This document shows, piece by piece, positions 1 through 8,786 of a stretch of 64,000 nucleotides of DNA (positions within the stretch are counted from its first letter, which is position 1; each line of letters opens with the position of its first letter). This stretch comes from RGIG1681 sp045594425 (GTDB lineage: Bacteria; Bacillota; Clostridia; Christensenellales; UBA1242), in contig JAZNYK010000011.1 in NCBI GenBank assembly GCA_045594425.1, positions 56,844 to 120,843 of the forward strand, written 5' to 3'. A program made the position numbers and the translations under genes. Under the pieces are notes generated by a model. That model saw only the letters and a list, made by a program, of their open reading frames with translations. It was not told the origin of the DNA and did no database searches.

Positions 1-354
1 GATGATATAACCACTTTGCTCACAAAGTTTGAAGAACTCACTGCAAATAAAACAGAATATGAAGCCGTTAGAAAATTATTTCAACTTGCTCAAGATGACC
101 CTGCATATTTTTCTAGACTCATGGCTCTTGTTGATATTGCAGAAGATGTTGCTGAATCAGGTGCTGTAAGTTTTGGTGCAAATGACAATGAAAATATTGC
201 ATCACTTTCTGATGAAGAATATTCAAGAGCAGAAGCAAGATTGTTTGAGTCACTTGTAAAAATGACTCCAGAAAACAGAAAAGAATTTGTTGAAGTTCTT
301 GAAAGACGCTCACCTGCTCAAGAAAAAGCAATGCTTGACGAACTTAAAAAATAA
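1..354 (+). CDS. Hypothetical protein, 5'-truncated by the window edge
   Basis: The frame is open to base 1, so the gene almost certainly begins upstream. The TTG at 16 has no ribosome binding site and is probably not the start. The visible 117 residues are acidic, Glu/Ala/Leu-rich and predicted largely helical, with no membrane segment, signal or motif I recognise. It converges on gyrA and is followed directly by a hairpin terminator at 361-382. I cannot name a family; all that can be said is that this is a soluble, probably helical C-terminal segment. Confidence 0.7.
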   Translation, partial: DDITTLLTKFEELTANKTEYEAVRKLFQLAQDDPAYFSRLMALVDIAEDVAESGAVSFGANDNENIASLSDEEYSRAEARLFESLVKMTPENRKEFVEVLERRSPAQEKAMLDELKK

Positions 355-360
355 ACTAAA

Positions 361-382
361 CCACCAAATATGGTGGTTTTTT
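361..382 (+). terminator. Intrinsic terminator of the truncated first gene
   Basis: A six-base-pair CCACCA/TGGTGG stem with an AATA loop is followed by six T residues, immediately after the stop codon of the plus-strand gene. Confidence 0.8.
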
Positions 383-390
383 ATTGCAAC

Positions 391-426
391 AAAAAAATAG
401 AAGGAACTTTCCTTCTATTTTTTATT
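391..426 (-). terminator. Bidirectional terminator of gyrA
   Basis: A nine-base-pair stem (398-406 with 409-417) is flanked by A residues on the left and T residues on the right, so it extends and can act on both strands. It lies just beyond the gyrA stop. Confidence 0.8.
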
Positions 427-438
427 TGGTTTTAACTA

Positions 439-2970
439 TTAATTATCATCTGTTTCAGTGATTGGCTCATTGATAACAATTGATTCTTCTTCAGTTTCAC
501 CAGTGATATCTTCAGCAACAGTGTCAGCAACAGCAACACAAGAAACCATTGTTCCTTCATGAAGTCTCATCACTTTTACGCCAATTGTGTCACGAGTGAT
601 TCTTGAAATGTTTGCAGCAGGAGTTCTGATGATTACGCCATTGTTTGCAATAATCATGATATCTTCATCTTCTGTAACTTGTTTTAAACCAACAAGTCTG
701 CCTGTTTTTTCGTTGAAAATGCCGGCTTTAATGCCTTTTCCGTTTCTGTTTTGAACTTTATATTCAGAAATATCTGTGCGTTTTCCATAGCCCTTTTCAG
801 TGATTGTTAAAATGTCGTAGCCTTCTTTATAAACAAGCATATCAACCAAATAGTCACCGCTTGCAAGGTCGATAGCCTTAACACCCATAGTGTCACGACC
901 AAGCGGCTTAACATCGTCTTCACTAAATCTGATACACTTTCCATCATTTGAAGCAACCATGATTGTGTTGTTGCCTGCAGTATATTCAACTGAAATAAGT
1001 TCATCATCGTCTTTAAGAGCAATTGCAATCTTTCCAGTTTTTCTAATGCTTTCAAATTCACTTGTTGCAGTCTTTTTAATCAAACCATTCTTTGTTGCCA
1101 TAACAAGGAAGCCATCGCCATCTGCAAGTTTTGGCAAGATTGCTTGAACAACTTCACCTTTTTCAAGAGGAAGAAGGTTGACAACGTTTCTGCCTCTTGC
1201 AGTTTTTTGTTCTTCTGGAATTTCATAACCTTTTAAGGTGTAAACCTTTCCAAGATTTGTGAAGAACATAAGTGTGTTGTGTGTTGAACAAATGAACATA
1301 TGTTCAACAAAGTCTTCTTCTTTAGATTTGTGACCAGTTGAACCCATGCCACCACGATTTTGTTGACGATATTCTGTTACTGGAATACGTTTTACATAAC
1401 CGAAGTGTGTCATTGAAATAACAACGTCCTCTTTTTCAATGAGGTCTTCAATATTGATGTCGGTTGAACCATTAAGGTCAACTTCAGTCTTTCTTTCATC
1501 ACCATAAGTTTCTTTAATTTCAGTGAGTTCTTTGATGATGATTTGTTTAACTTTTTCTTCGCTTGCCAAAATGCCACGAAGTTCAGTGATAAGATTACGG
1601 AGGTCTGCAAGTTCGTTGTTGAGTTTTTCAACTTCCAAACTTGTGAGTCTTTGCAATCTCATGTCAAGAATTGCACCTGCTTGAACTGCTGAAAGCAAGA
1701 ATGAACTTTGCAAGTTGTTAGATGCTTCTTCTCTATCTTTTGATGCTTTGATAATTTTGATAACTTCATCAATGTTTGCAAGAGCAACAACCAAACCTTC
1801 GATGATATGTTCTCTTTCTTCTGCTTTTGCAAGGTCATATTTTGTTCTTCTGTAAATAACTTCTTTTTGATGACCAATATAGCAATCCAAAATTTGTTTG
1901 ATATTCAAAACTCTTGGATATCCATCAACAAGAGCAAGGAAGTTGATGCCATAAGAACATTGAAGTTGTGTTCGTTTGAAAAGTGTGTTCAAAACAACTT
2001 GTGCGTTGAAATCTTTTTTAACATCAAAAACAATTCTCATACCGTGACGGTCAGATTCTTCTTTGATGTCAGAAATGCCTTCAATACGCTTATCTTTAAC
2101 CATGTTAGCAATTTGCTTAATCATTTCTGCTTTGTTAACTTGGTATGGGATTTCTGTAACTACAATCTTGGTTTTTCCGTCTTCATGTTCTTCAATTTCG
2201 GTTTTAGAGCGAATAACAACACCACCCTTTCCTGTAAGGTATGCTTGACGAAGGGCTTCAGTGCCCATGATTACACCACCTGTTGGATAATCTGGAGCAG
2301 GAAGAATTTGCATAATTTCTTCAATTGTCATATCTGGGTTGTTGATTTCAGCAACAACTGCATCAACAACTTCATTAAGGTTGTGTGGTGGAATGTTTGT
2401 TGCCATACCAACCGCAATACCGTCTGAACCGTTAACCAAAAGGTTTGGGAACCTTGCAGGCAAAACATCTGGTTGCTTTAAGGTTGCGTCAAAGTTTGGT
2501 GAGAAATCAACAGTTTCTTTGTCGATATCTCTAAGCATTTCGTCAGCAAGTTTTGAAAGCCTTGCTTCGGTGTATCTATAAGCCGCTGGTGGGTCACCGT
2601 CAACAGAACCAAAGTTTCCGTGACCACCAACAAGTGGATAACGAATAGCAAAGTCTTGAGCAAGACGCACAAGTGCACCATAAACTGAACTGTCGCCGTG
2701 TGGATGGTATTTACCCAAAACGTCACCGACAATACGTGCACATTTTTTGTGTGGCTTGTCAGATGTGATGCCAACTTCGTTCATTGAATATAAAATTCTT
2801 CTATGAACTGGTTTCAAACCGTCCCTAACATCAGGAATGGCTCTTGAAACGTTAACAGCCATTGCATAAGCAATGAAACTTTTTTTCATTTCATCGTTGA
2901 TTTCAACAGGATAAATAACGGTGTTATCAACGATTTTATCATGTTCTAAACTAAAATCTCTCTTCTTCAT
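439..2970 (-). CDS. gyrA: DNA gyrase subunit A
   Basis: This is the breakage-reunion subunit of DNA gyrase, 843 residues and full length. The winged-helix region carries the HPHGDS motif (residues 89-94) and the catalytic tyrosine is Tyr133 in the AAYRYTE motif. The C-terminal beta-pinwheel begins near residue 500 and has a GyrA-box variant, QNRGGMG, near residue 535 in place of QRRGGKG. The position equivalent to E. coli Asp87 (Glu in most Gram-positives) is Gly98, a change associated with fluoroquinolone resistance when selected in other species. The gene lies 11 bases downstream of gyrB, evidently as one operon, and ends at a bidirectional terminator. The ATG is preceded by an AAGGGGAA ribosome binding site. 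Confidence 0.97.
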   Translation of the reverse strand: MKKRDFSLEHDKIVDNTVIYPVEINDEMKKSFIAYAMAVNVSRAIPDVRDGLKPVHRRILYSMNEVGITSDKPHKKCARIVGDVLGKYHPHGDSSVYGALVRLAQDFAIRYPLVGGHGNFGSVDGDPPAAYRYTEARLSKLADEMLRDIDKETVDFSPNFDATLKQPDVLPARFPNLLVNGSDGIAVGMATNIPPHNLNEVVDAVVAEINNPDMTIEEIMQILPAPDYPTGGVIMGTEALRQAYLTGKGGVVIRSKTEIEEHEDGKTKIVVTEIPYQVNKAEMIKQIANMVKDKRIEGISDIKEESDRHGMRIVFDVKKDFNAQVVLNTLFKRTQLQCSYGINFLALVDGYPRVLNIKQILDCYIGHQKEVIYRRTKYDLAKAEEREHIIEGLVVALANIDEVIKIIKASKDREEASNNLQSSFLLSAVQAGAILDMRLQRLTSLEVEKLNNELADLRNLITELRGILASEEKVKQIIIKELTEIKETYGDERKTEVDLNGSTDINIEDLIEKEDVVISMTHFGYVKRIPVTEYRQQNRGGMGSTGHKSKEEDFVEHMFICSTHNTLMFFTNLGKVYTLKGYEIPEEQKTARGRNVVNLLPLEKGEVVQAILPKLADGDGFLVMATKNGLIKKTATSEFESIRKTGKIAIALKDDDELISVEYTAGNNTIMVASNDGKCIRFSEDDVKPLGRDTMGVKAIDLASGDYLVDMLVYKEGYDILTITEKGYGKRTDISEYKVQNRNGKGIKAGIFNEKTGRLVGLKQVTEDEDIMIIANNGVIIRTPAANISRITRDTIGVKVMRLHEGTMVSCVAVADTVAEDITGETEEESIVINEPITETDDN

Positions 2971-2981
2971 TGTTCTTCCCC

Positions 2982-4898
2982 TTAAATATCCAAATCTTCA
3001 ACGAGTTTCGCATTTTCTTCAATAAACTTTCTTCTTAGTTCTGGTGCATCACCCATGAGTAATGTGAAAATTTTATCTGCTTCAATCGCATCAGCCATGT
3101 TGATTTGAATAAGACCACGATGTTCTGGGTTCATTGTTGTTTCCCAAAGTTGTTCTTTGTCCATTTCACCAAGACCTTTATAACGTTGAACGTCAAGACC
3201 TTTATTTCCCATTTCTTCGACTTTTTTACGTTTTTCTTCTTCGCTGTAACAATATTCTATTCTTTTGCCTTTTTGAAGTTTGTAAAGTGGAGGCATTGCT
3301 GAATAAACGTGTCCTGTTTCAATAAGCCCCGGCATGAATCTATAGAAGAATGTTAAAAGCAAAATTCTGATATGTGCGCCGTCTACATCGGCATCGGTCA
3401 TACAAATGATTTTGTCATAACGAAGTTTGGTTGGGTCAAATTCCTGACCAACACCGCCACCAAACGCTGTTATCATGGCTTTGATTTCTTCGTTTGCCAA
3501 AACATGGTTAAGCCTTGCCTTTTCAACGTTTAAAATTTTACCACGAAGTGGAAGGATAGCCTGAAAACGGCGGTCACGGCATTGTTTTGCTGTTCCACCC
3601 GCAGAATCACCCTCAACAATATAAATTTCGCAAAGTTTTGGGTCTTTTTCGGTGCAGTCGGCAAGTTTGCCAGGAAGTGTTGTTGACTCAAGTGCTCCTT
3701 TTCTTCTTGCCATGCTTCTAGCGGCTTGTGCTGCTTCACGTGCTTTTTGTGCAGTAACTGAACGCAAAATCAAACTTCTTGCTTCGTCTGGGTTTTCTTC
3801 TAAATATGTTCCAAATAAATCACAAACTGCAGTATAAACTTCGGTTTGCATATAACTGTTGCCCAGTTTTGTTTTTGTTTGACCTTCAAATTGAGGGTCT
3901 TGAAGTTTTACTGAAACAATGGCAGTGATACCTTCACGAACGTCATCACCTGAAAGTTTGTCTGCATCTTTTAAGATTTTGAGTTTATGGCCATAGTCAT
4001 TAATAACCTTGTAAAGTGCTTTTTTGAATCCTTCAATGTGAGTTCCACCTTCGGTTGTGTTAATGTTGTTTGCATAGCCGTGAATAACTTCGTTATAACC
4101 ATCGTTATATTGGAATGCAATTTCAATTTCGCCAGTTTTGTCTTTTGTTGATGTGATGATATGAATTGGCTTTTTAATGATTGTTGTTTTGCCTTCATTC
4201 ATTTCATTTACAAATTGAGCAATACCTGTGTCGTAATGGAAAGTTTCTTCTTTTCCATCTCTGTGGTCTTTTGCAATAATTGTGATGCCCTTGTTCAAAA
4301 ATGCAAGTTCACGCAAACGTTTTCTGATTCTGTCATACTCAAAGTGAGTTGTTTCAAAAATAGTGTCGTCTGGCATGAATGTTACTTTTGTTCCGGTTGT
4401 GGCAGAAGTTCCAACAACTGCTAAATCTCTTTGTGGAATACCACGATTATAGATTTGTTTATAAACATTGCCATTTTGTCTAACTTCAACCTCAAGCCAT
4501 TCAGAAAGTGCGTTAACACAAGAAAGACCTACGCCGTGCAAACCACCTGAAATTTTGTAACCACCATCACCGAACTTTCCGCCGGCGTGGAGTTTTGTTA
4601 AAACAAGTTCAACTGCACTTTTGCCTTCTTCTTTATTGAAACCAGTTGGAATACCACGACCATTGTCTGTTACTGCACAAGAGCCGTCTTTGTTTATTTC
4701 AACAGTGATTTCATCACAATATCCAGCAAGTGCTTCGTCTATTGAGTTATCAACAATTTCGCTTATCAAATGATGCAAACCATAAGTGTCTGTTGAGCCA
4801 ATATACATACCAGGTCTTTTTCTAACTGGCTCCAAACCATGAAGAACCGTGATTTGTTCAACACCATAGTCCGCTTGTACTTTACTAATATCGTCCAT
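2982..4898 (-). CDS. gyrB: DNA gyrase subunit B
   Basis: This is the ATPase subunit of gyrase, 638 residues, the usual length for Gram-positives. The GHKL ATP site shows the DNSIDEA motif and NGRGIP. The TOPRIM domain has EGDSAGG near residue 430 and DADVDGAH near residue 500, which provide the metal-binding acidic residues. The C-terminus carries QRYKGLGEM. The start is supported by AAAGGTG seven bases upstream of ATG. It is the first gene of a gyrB-gyrA operon read leftward from the 236-base AT-rich gap at 4899-5134, which holds a plausible minus-strand promoter. Its direction matches recF but is opposite to dnaA. Confidence 0.97.
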   Translation of the reverse strand: MDDISKVQADYGVEQITVLHGLEPVRKRPGMYIGSTDTYGLHHLISEIVDNSIDEALAGYCDEITVEINKDGSCAVTDNGRGIPTGFNKEEGKSAVELVLTKLHAGGKFGDGGYKISGGLHGVGLSCVNALSEWLEVEVRQNGNVYKQIYNRGIPQRDLAVVGTSATTGTKVTFMPDDTIFETTHFEYDRIRKRLRELAFLNKGITIIAKDHRDGKEETFHYDTGIAQFVNEMNEGKTTIIKKPIHIITSTKDKTGEIEIAFQYNDGYNEVIHGYANNINTTEGGTHIEGFKKALYKVINDYGHKLKILKDADKLSGDDVREGITAIVSVKLQDPQFEGQTKTKLGNSYMQTEVYTAVCDLFGTYLEENPDEARSLILRSVTAQKAREAAQAARSMARRKGALESTTLPGKLADCTEKDPKLCEIYIVEGDSAGGTAKQCRDRRFQAILPLRGKILNVEKARLNHVLANEEIKAMITAFGGGVGQEFDPTKLRYDKIICMTDADVDGAHIRILLLTFFYRFMPGLIETGHVYSAMPPLYKLQKGKRIEYCYSEEEKRKKVEEMGNKGLDVQRYKGLGEMDKEQLWETTMNPEHRGLIQINMADAIEADKIFTLLMGDAPELRRKFIEENAKLVEDLDI

Positions 4899-4977
4899 AA
4901 ATACACCTTTAAAATTTTATTTTTTAACAAAAATATTATATCAAACAAAACAACTAAAAACCAAACGATTTTTGGCC

Positions 4978-5027
4978 TTTATATAATATTTATTATATAA
5001 TATATATAATATTATCGCGCGCACGCG
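4978..5027. other. 38-base A/T-only tract abutting an alternating CG tract; possible DNA-unwinding element
   Basis: Bases 4978-5015 contain only A and T with repeated TATAAT/ATTATA elements, followed immediately by a twelve-base CG-rich block (5016-5027). This lies between divergent gyrB and the unknown gene at 5135. Such composition suits an easily melted element of a replication origin or a pair of divergent promoters. No TTATCCACA-type DnaA box was seen around it, so origin function is only a guess. Confidence 0.25.
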
Positions 5028-5040
5028 AGAAAATTGTCTA
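5011..5040 (-). promoter_or_regulatory. Candidate gyrB promoter
   Basis: On the minus strand TAGACA (5040-5035) is followed after 18 bases by GATAAT (5016-5011), about 110 bases before the gyrB start. The surrounding A/T tract contains other TATAAT-like hexamers, so the exact -10 is uncertain. Confidence 0.35.
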
Positions 5041-5071
5041 AAAACTGCCATTTTTGACAAGTTATTTTGAT

Positions 5072-5101
5072 TTGACAATCACTCGCCTTTTGTTTTAAAC
5101 T
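5072..5101 (+). promoter_or_regulatory. Candidate promoter of the unknown gene at 5135
   Basis: A perfect TTGACA (5072-5077) is followed after 18 bases by TAAACT (5096-5101). A second perfect TTGACA lies 18 bases upstream (5054-5059), so the -35 element is duplicated. Confidence 0.5.
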
Positions 5102-5134
5102 AAAATTAACAAAAAATTATAAGGAATTAACATT

Positions 5135-6094
5135 ATGGCAAGTAAACCTTTAACAAAAGAACAATTAGAAAAATTACGCCCTGCTCTAAAAGAAAATATT
5201 ACTAAAATTTTAAATATGCCAGCAGAAAAGGCAGTTTCTCAACTTTCAAAAGTTTTCATTGAATGTGGAATAACACCTCCAAATGTAAGCGTAAATAGAT
5301 TTACTATTAAAGATGGTAAAATTACAGCCCAATCTTTAGCAACTGCGGTTTATGAATATTTATCAAAAGCAAAAAAGTTGGTTAAAGAAAACGAGAAAAA
5401 AGAAGAAGAAAAAGAAAAGAAAGAAGAAAAAGAGTCTGAACAAAAATATGGTATATCATTCAATTTTGGTATCCCTCGTGAAAAAATTAAAGAACTTGCT
5501 AAAAACAAGGATAAAACTGCAGTCAGAGCATATTTACAAGAAGAATTCAAATCACAAGCAGCGGCTCAAGGTGTGCCTCTTGAAAAGTTGGGTGAATTAT
5601 GTAAAGGCATTAATTTAAAAAATGCAAACGGAACATCTACCCCTCACAATGTTGGTGACGGCAAAACTTTGTTAGATATTTGTTGTGACCTTTATATGGC
5701 AATGATTTATGGTATGGATAAAGAACAAATTTTTTCGGAATCTAAAGACCAAACACAACGCAGAGAGCAAATGGAATCTCAAGCAAAAGAAAGAGCCCAT
5801 GAAATTTCAAACGAACATCCTCTTGAAACAGAATCAATGTCTTCGACCCAAGTTGTTATATCAGAAGAAGGCAAAGACGCATTTGGACCATCACGTTCTG
5901 TTTCAAAAAGTGAAACCTTCTCTGTTGAAGGCAAGTCAGACAGAGAAATTGTTGATGCTATTATTGATAAAATTTTACAAGAAGGTGAAGCAACTGAAGA
6001 ACAAATGCTTATCCTTCGCTCTAAAGGAATTGAATCACTAGAAGAAGTCATACCACCAAATATGCTTCCTCAAGAAATGAAAAAAAATCAATAA
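5135..6094 (+). CDS. Unknown protein with a charged Lys/Glu linker
   Basis: This is a 319-residue soluble protein with no signal peptide or membrane segment. An N-terminal helical domain (about 1-85) is joined by a low-complexity Lys/Glu run (about 86-105) to a second domain (about 108-205) that contains a DGKTLLDICCDLYMAM stretch. A Ser/Glu-rich tail follows. I do not recognise a family. It is the only plus-strand gene between gyrB and recF, placed where the leftward and rightward gene sets meet, and it has its own promoter and terminator. The start is supported by AAGGA ahead of ATG. A role in DNA transactions is suggested only by position. Confidence 0.8.
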   Translation: MASKPLTKEQLEKLRPALKENITKILNMPAEKAVSQLSKVFIECGITPPNVSVNRFTIKDGKITAQSLATAVYEYLSKAKKLVKENEKKEEEKEKKEEKESEQKYGISFNFGIPREKIKELAKNKDKTAVRAYLQEEFKSQAAAQGVPLEKLGELCKGINLKNANGTSTPHNVGDGKTLLDICCDLYMAMIYGMDKEQIFSESKDQTQRREQMESQAKERAHEISNEHPLETESMSSTQVVISEEGKDAFGPSRSVSKSETFSVEGKSDREIVDAIIDKILQEGEATEEQMLILRSKGIESLEEVIPPNMLPQEMKKNQ

Positions 6095-6125
6095 AAAGAC
6101 AGGAAAAATTTTCCTGTCTTTATTT
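6093..6125 (+). terminator. Bidirectional terminator between the 5135 gene and recF
   Basis: An eleven-base-pair AGACAGGAAAA stem (6097-6107 with 6109-6119) is followed by T-rich sequence. Its right edge touches the recF stop, so it can serve both convergent genes. Confidence 0.8.
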
Positions 6126-7232
6126 TTCTTTTTTGTTTACAAATTTTGGCTTTATGGTTGCATTTTTGACAGCAAGCGTTAAATAATCTTCATCTGGTTT
6201 GAATTTAAATGCAGTTCCCGTCATCAAAACTTGAACCCCGCCAAGTTTTTCATACATCTTTTTTTGTCTGGTTGAATCAAGTTCACTAAACACATCATCT
6301 AAAACAAGGACAGGTTTTTCACCAAGTTCTTTTTCAAACACCTGCATTTCAGCAATTTTGAGTGCAAGCACAATGCTTCGCTGTTGACCTTGAGAAGCAA
6401 ACACTTTTGCATCCCTTCCGTTCAATTCAAACCTAACATCATCACGATGCGGACCAATGCTGGTGTAACCTAATTCCATGTCTTTGTCGATATTATTTTC
6501 AAGAGATTTCAAAATTTCTTGTTCAATTTCGTTTGCGGTTTCACCTTTTGCCCCAACATAACTAATGCCAAGTTCATCTGCATTTTTGCTCATGAACTTC
6601 ATTGTATCTCTTGCAGGCTCTGTGAGTTTTTGAATAAAGTTTTTTCTGGTTTTAACAATAAGCCCTGCAAGGTGCGCAAGTTGAGCATCCCAAATTCCAA
6701 TTTGGTCAAGCAAGTCTTTTTTATTGTGAATCATTTTTAAAAGTTTGTTGCGTTGAAACAAAACCTTGTCATAACGCTGTGTGAGTGAATAATAAGAGCC
6801 CGAAAGTTGAGAAATGTCGGTATCCATAAAATCACGGCGTTCACTTGGTGAGGAACTTACAATTTTTAGGTCATTTGGTGAAAAGTAAACCGCAACCAAA
6901 TTTCCAAACACTTCACTCATTTTTTTAACTTCGTTTGAATTGATAAAAAACTTCTTTTTTTGGCTATCATCAAGTATGCATTTGATAGTTAAATCACCAA
7001 AACTTCTCTCAACACAAACTTCCGCTTCGGTGTGAGTGGTGTTTTCTTTTTTCATGTCTTCGTCATGGCTGGTTCTTGGGCTTTTTGTAAGAGCATTTAA
7101 CATGACCGCTTCAACAAGGTTCGTTTTGCCTTGACCATTTCCGCCATAAATCAAATTTGTTCCATCAAAAAAGTCTACGAAACATTCTTCGTAGTTACGA
7201 AAATTCTTAAGTTTACACCATTTTACTCTCAT
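6120..7232 (-). CDS. recF: DNA replication and repair protein RecF
   Basis: This is an SMC-like ATPase that helps load RecA at single-strand gaps; 370 residues, the usual family length. The N-terminus has the LKNFRNY motif and a Walker A GGNGQGKTN. The C-terminal half has the ABC-type signature region ASQGQQRS and a Walker B VLVLDDVFSELD. I place the start at the ATG at 7232, because AGGG lies six bases upstream and the protein then begins MRVKWCKLKNFRNY. A GTG five codons earlier is possible but would leave no binding site. It is transcribed away from dnaA. In most Bacillota it instead follows dnaN in the same direction. Confidence 0.95.
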   Translation of the reverse strand: MRVKWCKLKNFRNYEECFVDFFDGTNLIYGGNGQGKTNLVEAVMLNALTKSPRTSHDEDMKKENTTHTEAEVCVERSFGDLTIKCILDDSQKKKFFINSNEVKKMSEVFGNLVAVYFSPNDLKIVSSSPSERRDFMDTDISQLSGSYYSLTQRYDKVLFQRNKLLKMIHNKKDLLDQIGIWDAQLAHLAGLIVKTRKNFIQKLTEPARDTMKFMSKNADELGISYVGAKGETANEIEQEILKSLENNIDKDMELGYTSIGPHRDDVRFELNGRDAKVFASQGQQRSIVLALKIAEMQVFEKELGEKPVLVLDDVFSELDSTRQKKMYEKLGGVQVLMTGTAFKFKPDEDYLTLAVKNATIKPKFVNKKEK

Positions 7233-7317
7233 AATTTTCCCTAGCACGTTTATTATATATATTTTTTACAAACTTGTCTAATAAAAATATTATTTATAGA
7301 TTTTTCAAATAAACGAC

Positions 7318-7346
7318 TTGCTTTTTGATTTGTTTATAAATATAAT
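7318..7346 (+). promoter_or_regulatory. dnaA promoter
   Basis: TTGCTT (7318-7323), a 17-base spacer and a perfect TATAAT (7341-7346) lie 31 bases ahead of the dnaA start. The GTGGAGG ribosome binding site is at 7365-7371. The 145-base recF-dnaA gap (7233-7377) contains no TTATCCACA-like box on either strand. Confidence 0.65.
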
Positions 7347-7377
7347 TGAAAATGAATTAAACTAGTGGAGGTTTGCT

Positions 7378-8775
7378 TTGGAAAACGAAGAATTTATTTC
7401 ATCAACAAACATAGACACCGATGTTATGTGGCAAAATATTCTTGATGAAATTGCTATGAATGTTTCCACACTCACTTTTGATGTTTGGATAAAAACCTTG
7501 GAATTTGAAGACCTTAAGGGCGGAACTCTTGTTCTTTCAACACCAACATCAAACTCAAAAAACTTGCTTTATAAAAGTTATTTCAACAAAATTTTAAACG
7601 CCAGCAAGCGTGTTTATTCATCAATAACAGATGTTGAAATTATTGTTAAAGACCCTGAAGAAAGTGAGCAAAACAGTGCACCTGCCACCGCAAAAGAAAA
7701 AGAACGTGTTTATGTTGATGCAAAATCACAAAAACCAAAAGTTAGTGAAGAAGTTTTCCATTTTAATCCAAAATATACTTTTGAAAACTTTATTGTAGGT
7801 GGAAGCAACCAATTTGCCTGTGCAGCAGCCAAAGCCGTTGCAGAAGAACCTAGTGCAAAAATAAACCCTCTATTTATTTATGGTGGTTCTGGTCTTGGCA
7901 AAACTCACCTTTTGCACGCTATTGGAAACTATATTCAAGAAACAAAACCAGAACTTAATGTGGTTTATGTTACAACAAATAAGTTTGTGCGTGATTTCGT
8001 TTCATCAGTTCAAACAAACTCAACTGCAGAATTTAGACAAACTTATTCTCAAGCCGATGTTTTGATTATTGACGATATTCAAGAAATCATCAAAAAAACA
8101 CAAACTCAAGAACAATTTTTTAACTTGTTTAATGACCTTCATGCTCAAGGCAAGCAAATTGTTATCACGTCAGATAAACCACCAAAAGACCTCAATCCAC
8201 TTGAAGAGAGACTTAGAACTCGTTTTGAATGGGGTATGCTTGCAGACATTGGTGAACCAGACATTGAAACTAGAATTGCGATTTTGAACAAAAAAGCACA
8301 AATTGAAAGATACAATGTTTCAAAAGAAGTTATTGAATATATTGCAGAACTTTCAACTTCAAACATCAGAACAATGGAAGGCTTTTTGTCTAGAACGGTG
8401 TTCTATTCAGGGCTTCAAAAAGAAGATATTGTAACAATTGGCTCGGCTCGTGAAGCACTTAAAAACATTGCTTCAACCAACGAAGAAACCATTGACGGCA
8501 CAAAGATTATTGAAATTGTCTGCAAGTTCTACAAAATTAAAAAAGAAGAACTTTTGGGCAAAAAGAGAACAAAAAACATTGCCGAAGCAAGACAAATTGC
8601 AATGTATCTTTGCACTGAATATTTAAGTTTGCCACTTGAAAGCATTGGTGATGTGTTTGGCAAAAACCACGCCACAATCATTTATGCAAAGAATAAAATT
8701 GCAGACGATATTAAAAACTCAAAGAAACTTGAAGTTGAAATCAATGACCTCAAAAATATGATTGAAGGAAAATAA
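7378..8775 (+). CDS. dnaA: Chromosomal replication initiator DnaA, with an unusual DNA-recognition signature
   Basis: This AAA+ initiator binds DnaA boxes and opens oriC; 465 residues. Domain III has Walker A GGSGLGKTH (near residue 170), Walker B VLIIDDIQ (near 230) and the arginine-finger region ERLRTRFEWG. Domain IV normally carries F-GGRDHTTV; here residues 427-434 read FGKNHATI, one residue shorter, with Lys for Arg, Asn for Asp and Ala for Thr. Those positions make base contacts in the E. coli structure. The start codon is TTG at 7378, chosen because GTGGAGG lies six bases upstream and there is no other suitable start. dnaN follows 11 bases downstream. Confidence 0.96.
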   Translation: MENEEFISSTNIDTDVMWQNILDEIAMNVSTLTFDVWIKTLEFEDLKGGTLVLSTPTSNSKNLLYKSYFNKILNASKRVYSSITDVEIIVKDPEESEQNSAPATAKEKERVYVDAKSQKPKVSEEVFHFNPKYTFENFIVGGSNQFACAAAKAVAEEPSAKINPLFIYGGSGLGKTHLLHAIGNYIQETKPELNVVYVTTNKFVRDFVSSVQTNSTAEFRQTYSQADVLIIDDIQEIIKKTQTQEQFFNLFNDLHAQGKQIVITSDKPPKDLNPLEERLRTRFEWGMLADIGEPDIETRIAILNKKAQIERYNVSKEVIEYIAELSTSNIRTMEGFLSRTVFYSGLQKEDIVTIGSAREALKNIASTNEETIDGTKIIEIVCKFYKIKKEELLGKKRTKNIAEARQIAMYLCTEYLSLPLESIGDVFGKNHATIIYAKNKIADDIKNSKKLEVEINDLKNMIEGK

Positions 8776-8786
8776 AGGAGAATATT

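Noticed and set aside
1807..2427. 206-codon open frame antisense to gyrA
   Set aside because: It is a shadow of the gyrA frame: Phe/Asn/Cys-rich, no ribosome binding site, no recognisable domain.
4899..5134. Confident oriC call
   Set aside because: The A/T tract is suggestive, but no DnaA boxes were recognised, and the recF-dnaA gap is an equal candidate; listed only as a low-confidence element.
5352..5618. Lys-rich open frame overlapping the 5135 gene
   Set aside because: It arises from the AAGAAG repeats of the Lys/Glu linker in the main frame; no independent start signal.
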